64,000 bases of DNA, taken from contig NC_081828.1 of assembly GCF_030867095.1 (NCBI RefSeq), positions 4,594,001 to 4,658,000 of the forward strand, in the 5' to 3' direction. The notes beneath the pieces are model-generated. The model was not told where the DNA came from. It ran no database searches and saw only the letters and a program-made list of their open reading frames with translations. Below are positions 59,164 through 64,000 of this stretch, piece after piece. The translations under genes and the position numbers were made by a program. The DNA is from Alligator mississippiensis (lineage: Eukaryota; Chordata; Crocodylia; Alligatoridae). Position 1 is the first letter of the stretch, and each line of letters begins with the position of its first letter.

Positions 59164-59559
59164 CATAAAATCAATGACAGTTAAAAATGGAGTAATACTT
59201 TGCTCTTTTGATGCCAGAAATCCAATGATCCTTTACTTACTTGCATGTTTCCTGGTAATATTTTACTTCTGGAGAGTGGGGTGGTTGAGGGAGCTTACAA
59301 CATGCCTGGATTTTGCTCTTGCTTTGAGCCATGCTTGCTACCAGACCTCGCGCTGCAGCTGAAGTCCTGCAGGAAGGTGTGTAACAGGGGGGGCTCTTCC
59401 TATCAATTATATCACAGAGGAACCTAGATGTGGAAAGAGGCCAAGCTTTATTGAGCAGGGGGCTATAGAAACACACACACAGCCCTTGCTTGCCCCTCTA
59501 AAATGCCTCCTGTCTAAAGGGGAAAAACAAGGAGTGGGAAAAGGAAAGGGGTCTTATGC

Positions 59560-59613
59560 CTGTTCTACAGATGGACAACTGAGGCACGGGAAGATTTTTA
59601 TAGGTACATAGGT
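59560..59613 (+). repeat. MIR-like piece duplicated at 59006
   Basis: 'ctgttctacagatggacaac' and 'tgaggcacgggaag' resemble the MIR core end. The following 'atttttataggtacataggt' is shared with 59040-59058. Confidence 0.7.
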
Positions 59614-59805
59614 GAAATCAAAAGGAGTTAGGTGCTTGCAGATGTAAACGTCTGGCCCAAAGGGACATGACTGGTCAAACCCAGAAACTCTGGCAAAAGT
59701 TAAACCCAGTCTCATTCAAGTGCTAGAACTAACAAGTTATCCTTTCCTACGCAATATGAACTTTCATTTCTACCCAGGAAAACTTTTATAATCTTTTTTC
59801 CTATG

Positions 59806-59910
59806 CCTAGAAAAGGGTGCTTGTGCCCAAAAGCTCGCAATTAATTCTTTTTTTCTCTTTTTTTGGTGAGAAATTCGAATTGGCCTAATAAAAGATATCA
59901 CTTCTACCAC
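59806..59910 (+). repeat. Dispersed repeat with hammerhead-like hairpin
   Basis: 'cctagaaaagggtgcttgtg' then 'cccaaaagctcgc' gives a GGGTGC/GTGCCC hairpin between a decayed CTGAAGA and GAAA. It is followed by 'ggcctaataaaagatatcac', the shared block of this family. Confidence 0.55.
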
Positions 59911-60509
59911 GAGTTCTGATAACTAGAAAGTTACAGTTAATACGGTTGGCATTCATGTATTAGCTAGGAGCTGTAGTCTTGGATCCTGCTGTGCTAGGTC
60001 CTGTACAAACCAAGAACACAAGGGCCCAAATCTAACTTCTAATCCAAGTTAGACAGATGGAAATGGGCCAGTGGGGGAGTACAAGGAAACACAGACCATC
60101 TTGGTCAAAGTGGTCTCAGCAGCCAGCCCACCGTTAAGTTCTTTATAGGTATCAAGAGGTGCTTTCAGGAGGGATGGGAAGGGAAGAAGTGAAGTAGCTT
60201 GGCCGATGCAGCGAGGGGACGTCACACTGATGAGGAACAGCATCGGTGGAAAATACAGAGGTGCTTGCTTCCAGTCCCCAACCAGGTGCTTGTGGGTAGC
60301 AACACAGGCTGATCAGAGGTGAGAGCTGACCTCCATCCATACCCTGCTTCGATCCCAGCCTGGAGGCAGATGAGACCCGGCCCATTCAGAAGATTGCTGA
60401 GACCATCATTATTTCCCATTAAATAGGCCCCTGTTTCCTGTCCACAAAAGCCCCTGAGCAACTAACTGTCAAGGCACCCGATTCATTATGCCTCACCGGC
60501 TATCACAAC

Positions 60510-61356
60510 ATTTAAGAATAATTCTCTTTATTGCTCACAAGGAAAAAATATGTACAAAGGAGCAGATTCAATCACTTGGCTATTTTTGTTGTTGACCAGC
60601 AGAGAGAAATGACACGATTGCCAACAAGAGGATGCACAGATCTTTCAATCAATAAATAACTAGCTCCAAGGGTGGGGAATAAATGTGTATGGAAAAGACA
60701 CCATTTGCTCATTTGGTTCAGATATCGAGATAGTCTTTCTATGGATAGCCAATTAGCCCAGCCACAGATGATAACAAGGGATGGCAGGGGGGAAGCAAGG
60801 CTGGGGTGGGTTCATACACCTGGGGCTGGGTAGAAACCTCCAGAGTGTATGCCACAGGAACCAGACCGTAATTGCAAAACTGACTGGTCTTTGCTTCTAG
60901 TTGTGAAGGGGTGGGCATGTGGCAGCCATGCCACTTCTCCCTCTGGGTTGTACTTGAGGTGCTGGCTGTTATCTTGGGAGCAGGTTTAGCAAAGTCTCCT
61001 TCCACACCTCGCTGCACCTGGAGGGAAGAGGAGAGAAGGAGCCAAAGCTAGCTAATGTCCCTCCCACCCAGGCACTGGTTGCAGCAAGGATGGTGTCCCA
61101 TCCGGAGGCTGCCCAACTATTCCTGTCACTGGCAGGCAGCAGGACTCCCAACGAGGTCCATGCCAAGTCGTCCCGTGTAGCAGAGGCTTCACGCAAGGAA
61201 GAGAAAGAGAAAGGGGCTATGTGGATGGTTCATTGGAGTGATCTTCATCTGCTGGAAGGGTGGTTGGATCCAGGGACGAGAGCTCCTCGCAACGAGAGGA
61301 GGAGAGTTAGGGTTTGCTGGAGGTGGTGATGATGGAGCGATCCTCAAAGGCAGTTG
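60510..61356 (-). terminator. PDZK1IP1 3' UTR and poly(A) signal
   Basis: The - strand 3' UTR runs from the TAG at 61357-61359 to a canonical AATAAA (TTTATT on + at 60527-60532), about 830 nt. Cleavage is expected near 60505-60515. The length is inferred from this first clear signal. Confidence 0.6.
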
Positions 61357-61429
61357 CTACATCGCGGTGGTGAGGACTTTCTCGTCGTATTCAATGACGT
61401 TTTCATAGGCACGCTCATTTTCTCGGGAT
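61357..61429 (-). CDS. PDZK1IP1: PDZK1IP1 (MAP17) last coding exon
   Basis: The C-terminal end of PDZK1-interacting protein 1, a small single-pass membrane protein of epithelia. It binds PDZK1 and other PDZ scaffolds and acts with apical transporters such as SGLT2. Acceptor tttcag (- strand), then (R)SRENERAYENVIEYDEKV LTTAM and TAG at 61357-61359. Human MAP17 has SSEHENAYENV...STPM at the same place. AYENV is kept, and TTAM fits the class I PDZ ligand (S/T-x-hydrophobic). The first base completes the Arg codon split from the previous exon. Confidence 0.92.
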
Positions 61430-61900
61430 CTGAAATATTAGGGAACAGGGGTCAGTTATGAAGCCTGCGAGCAAAGGTCTTCCAGTCAGGTCTATAACTG
61501 AATGGGGCCCAGTTTAAACAGAGAGAGGGGGGCGACCCATACTAGTCTGTGATGAACTGGCCGGCGTGCAGAAGAACGACTGCTGTCTCTTCATAATTTC
61601 ATGGGGGCTGGAAGAGACCTTGCTTGGCTGGTTTTCATGGGTCATCGTACCTGTACTGCTGGATTCTGGAAGCCGGAGTCAGGACTTTCCTATTGCCCTA
61701 TTTAGGGTAGATCTTTAGGAAAGGTAGAGGAAAAGTCTCAGCTCCATCCATGCATGGACTAATACTGCCAGCAATGCTAGCATTTCATTGGCAATTACTG
61801 ATGCAAGAGGAAGCTTAAAGGCCCTAATCTTGCCAAGACTGATGTGCCCATTTTACTTTGATGCTTCACTGTGCTTAAAGTTCAGCAGGGCTGTAAGTGC

Positions 61901-62022
61901 TGCCTACAGCACCCGGGATTCAAGGCTGGGCTCCTATCCAAGTACTAGTCAAACCCGTGACTGTTTAGCTTCCAAAATCAGATAAGTTGTAGGTGCGCAT
62001 TCAGTCTCATATGGCCATATGG
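61901..62022 (-). pseudogene. 5S rRNA-like sequence (pseudogene or 5S-derived SINE head)
   Basis: In the intron between the two PDZK1IP1 exons. The + strand matches the reverse complement of vertebrate 5S rRNA over about 121 nt: 'gcctacagcacccgggattc', 'tcctatccaagtactagtca', 'actgtttagcttccaaaatc' and 'tatggccatatgg'. Divergence is about 25-30% by eye, including in the internal promoter region, so a working gene is unlikely. The full-length match suggests a 5S retropseudogene or the head of an AmnSINE/SINE3-type element. Confidence 0.75.
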
Positions 62023-62059
62023 GGTGCATGCATCTCGTAGGATCAGGGCTTCAGTTTGC

Positions 62060-62330
62060 AAAAATAAGAACGGTCCTAGACTGCTACGCTGGCTAGAAAC
62101 TGGAGTGAAACTGGATTAATGCATCAAATCCAAGAGCACACACAAGGCTGTGGCAAGACGCTTCAACCTCCCTGGACACACCATCGCTGAGCTCATGGTA
62201 GCTGGTCTTCTGCAGCAACACTTTAAAAGCCAACTTGATCACGAAATTGCAGAACAAGAAATCATCCACAGACTGGATTCAGTCTGGTCTAAACACAGGG
62301 TCCAGAGTCTTATCCCATTGCATGGATTAT
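62060..62330 (+). mobile_element. Penelope-like element C-terminal (GIY-YIG end) remnant
   Basis: An open stretch at about 62150-62315 reads VARRFNLPGHTIAELMVAGL, LQQHFKSQLDHEIAEQEIIH and RLDSVWSK. The R-FNLPGH-x-I-x-L-x-V block followed by an acidic/basic helix with EQ-IIH-LD is typical of the C-terminal end of Penelope-like retroelement proteins after the GIY-YIG core. The GIY-YIG core and reverse transcriptase are not visible upstream, where the 5S-like sequence lies. It sits in a PDZK1IP1 intron, opposite strand. Family call from memory of the motif. Confidence 0.55.
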
Positions 62331-62461
62331 CTTTTGTGACCCCTTTGTCCCTACAGCTTTATTACATGTTTGCCTCACTCAGAACGGATCCCGCACTTCC
62401 CTCCTATCCCCTCCCTTCCCTGCCTTTTGTATTCAGTGAGCAGAGGGAGGTGGTATTAGTC

Positions 62462-62600
62462 TGAAGTCTTATAGACTATAGACGAACCTTATAGATTAAC
62501 TTTATAGACTAACCTTATAGACTAAATCAGAGATGTATAGCATAAGCTGTTGTGAGCCTGAGCTCACTTCTTCAGATGCATACAGAGGCACTAGGAACAT
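62462..62600 (-). repeat. Dispersed repeat with hammerhead-like hairpin and short tandem
   Basis: The - strand reads 'ctgaagaagtgagctcaggc' then 'tcacaacagcttatgc', a 6-bp GTGAGC/GCTCAC hairpin between CTGAAGA and a decayed GAAA (62543-62576). A tail ('ttagtctataaggtt') is repeated about three times at 62470-62527. It lies just downstream of the Penelope-like ORF, in opposite orientation, as an inverted terminal repeat of such an element might. Confidence 0.5.
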
Positions 62601-62884
62601 CCCTCCCGTCTCATGTGTTATGGGGACCATACAGGGGACACAGATGGGGGGAGGAAGGGTATGGGTGAAAGTGGAAGGAGCTAGGTCCCCAGCACATGAG
62701 GAGGTTGCTCTAAACATACAACCAGAGACCATTCTGATCCCTGGTACCCAGAATCTGGATGGTGTAAAGGTGGCAGAAAGTCATTTCTGACCCTCCCTCC
62801 ACCCCCACCTCACCCCCACCCCACTGACAAAATGGGACCCATTGGGTCACAGAACTAGAAAGCTCTTGAAAATGCCTCCATCAC

Positions 62885-62983
62885 CTGAAATCGGCCACGT
62901 TTGAGGAGTACTTCCCCTCGTGCCCATTGGATACGATGGACTCCGGCTTGTTTCCAATGGTGACCACCGACTCCATGCTTTCG
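62885..62983 (-). CDS. PDZK1IP1: PDZK1IP1 (MAP17) penultimate coding exon
   Basis: On the - strand it reads acceptor gtgcag|CGAAAGC and donor TTCAG|gtgatg. It encodes ESMESVVTIGNKPESIVSNG then HEGKYSSNVADF(R). It aligns with human LTVGNKADGVL...GRYSSMAASFR, the cytosolic juxtamembrane region. Splice phases at both ends fit the next exon. The exons for signal peptide, ectodomain and membrane helix are not in 62984-64000 as far as I can see, so the gene continues past the right edge. Confidence 0.9.
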
Positions 62984-63151
62984 CTGCACAAGAAGCACAG
63001 TTAAAGCAGTTTAGATGCAACAGAAATGCTGCTAGCCGCATGACCCAATGCACAGAGCTAGGGACTAAGCAACAGAGCAAATAATTTCATCCTTTGTAAT
63101 CATCATCTCAGCAAGAATCCCCAGGTGGTATCAAACCCTTTGAATTTTTGA

Positions 63152-63440
63152 TTCTGGGTAAATCTGATATCTTTTATGAGACCAACTCAAATAATTGGAA
63201 AAATTCTTCTTAGTAAGCTTCTGGGTATAAATACCCTTTGTCAGGCTGAGGAAGTCTCTGCAATTGGTGTGTGCTCATCCTGGATGGGATGCATAGTAAA
63301 GAAGCCAGAGGCTGGTATGCATGCAAGAAAGCCATGCAGAAAAAAAAAATCGAACTATTTAAGTTGGTCTAATACAAGATACCGGATTTACCCAAAGAAC
63401 CTTGTCTTCCTATGACCTTAAACCAACACGGCTACAACCT
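63152..63440. mobile_element. Dispersed element with ~50-bp terminal inverted blocks
   Basis: Left block (63152-63205: 'tctgggtaaatctgatatct', 'tttatgagaccaactcaaat') and right block (63352-63405, reverse: 'caaggttctttgggtaaatc', 'cggtatcttgtattagacca') are inverted copies. A hammerhead-like hairpin lies at 63213-63246 on the - strand (CCTGACAAAGGGTATTTATA, then CCCAGAAGC). The tail has 'ccaacacggctacaacctag'. Same family as 24540, 58180 and 59806. Confidence 0.6.
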
Positions 63441-64000
63441 AGACCCCTGGTTCTGGGTAAGTCACTCACAAAAGCAGAGAGATGGGTACTTATAGAGGTA
63501 ACCAAGTTAGCCTTAAAAAAGAATGAGGCTGAATTAGTCCCCACAGAGCTCCCAGTTGACACAACTATGCTAAACTACCTTAACTTAATTCATTTAAAGC
63601 TAGCTTTATTCGTTCTATACTGCACTGCCATCTGCCATGTAGACATACCCAGGAATTAATTCCCCTTTCTTTAAACAGTCTGTGCCCTGATCATAAGACT
63701 CCTTTTGGCCTGGAAACCTGCAAAGAGACTCGACAGTGGCTTTTTATCTGAGAGGGTCTCCCTTGTTCGGTCACAAGTCCCTCCTCAATGCTCTTCCACA
63801 GAGCTCAAGGGTTTTTCTTTACTCTGCCTTGCTCTCTAATGAATCTGGTGATTTATAGCAAGGGGAGGGGGAAACTCAAGACTTGGTTCATGCAGCACCC
63901 ATTGAATGTGTACTCAAGTTTCTAATAATCATTCATGGAGCGTGTGTCTTAAAGCATTTTTTTCGAAAGCAGGTCAATGCCGGTGTCCCCCGCTGTGACG
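63441..64000. other. PDZK1IP1 intron, nothing recognised
   Basis: Presumed intronic DNA of PDZK1IP1. I looked for the hydrophobic membrane exon on the - strand and did not find it. Confidence 0.4.

Noticed and set aside
31100-60500. A second CYP4 gene or pseudogene between CYP4B1 and PDZK1IP1
   Set aside because: I scanned for FEGHDTT, ExxR/RLYPP, RHPYAF and the haem loop in translated frames and saw none.
61901-62022. Functional 5S rRNA gene
   Set aside because: Too many differences, including in the internal promoter region, and it is a single copy inside an intron.
62984-64000. Membrane-helix exon of PDZK1IP1
   Set aside because: No hydrophobic - strand frame with fitting splice sites was found. 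It is likely outside the window.

Overview
This window is vertebrate nuclear DNA, almost certainly from a sauropsid and most likely a crocodilian or turtle. The evidence is the many CR1 LINEs (some long and recent), L3-type CR1 tails, a Tx1-clade LINE, hAT and Harbinger-like MITEs, MIR-like SINE pieces and Penelope-like remnants. The species call is an inference, because no diagnostic single-copy marker was searched.

Two host genes are supported. (1) A complete 12-exon CYP4-family cytochrome P450 lies on the + strand at 17003-30874. All splice sites are GT-AG, and the exons sum to exactly 511 codons (510 aa plus stop). It is best named CYP4B1-like. It keeps the I-helix Glu used for covalent haem attachment, the ExxR pair, the haem Cys and the meander Pro. 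An AATAAA follows at 31088. (2) The last two coding exons of PDZK1IP1 (MAP17) lie on the - strand at 62885-62983 and 61357-61429. They end in a PDZ-binding tail (TTAM), with a long 3' UTR to about 60510. The gene runs off the right edge. The order CYP4B1 then PDZK1IP1, facing each other, matches the mammalian CYP4-PDZK1IP1-TAL1 neighbourhood, so TAL1 should lie just beyond the window.

Layout: 1-17000 is gene-poor. It holds a CR1 on the - strand (3640-5330), a decayed Tx1 LINE (5760-10200) with an extra tail copy (10200-10790), GC-rich repeat sequence and a possible LTR-type fossil. At 17-31 kb is CYP4B1, with repeats in its introns (CR1 tails, a Harbinger-like foldback, a solo-LTR-like fossil, hAT pieces). 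At 31-60.5 kb is intergenic DNA with hAT MITEs, a CR1 fragment and a nested pair of long CR1s (43640-50640). In that pair a recent, nearly intact copy sits inside an older one. At 60.5-64 kb are PDZK1IP1, a 5S-rRNA-like sequence and a Penelope-like fragment.

Most notable: a GATA/E-box cluster at 41130-41435 in otherwise unique sequence. It includes CAGGTG-N9-GATA and CTG-N7-AGATAA, the arrangements bound by TAL1/LMO2/GATA1 complexes. Its place downstream of PDZK1IP1 makes it a candidate counterpart of the distal TAL1 erythroid enhancer. Also notable are a perfect 37-bp inverted repeat with a 22-nt loop (925-1020) and several dispersed repeats carrying hammerhead-like hairpins.
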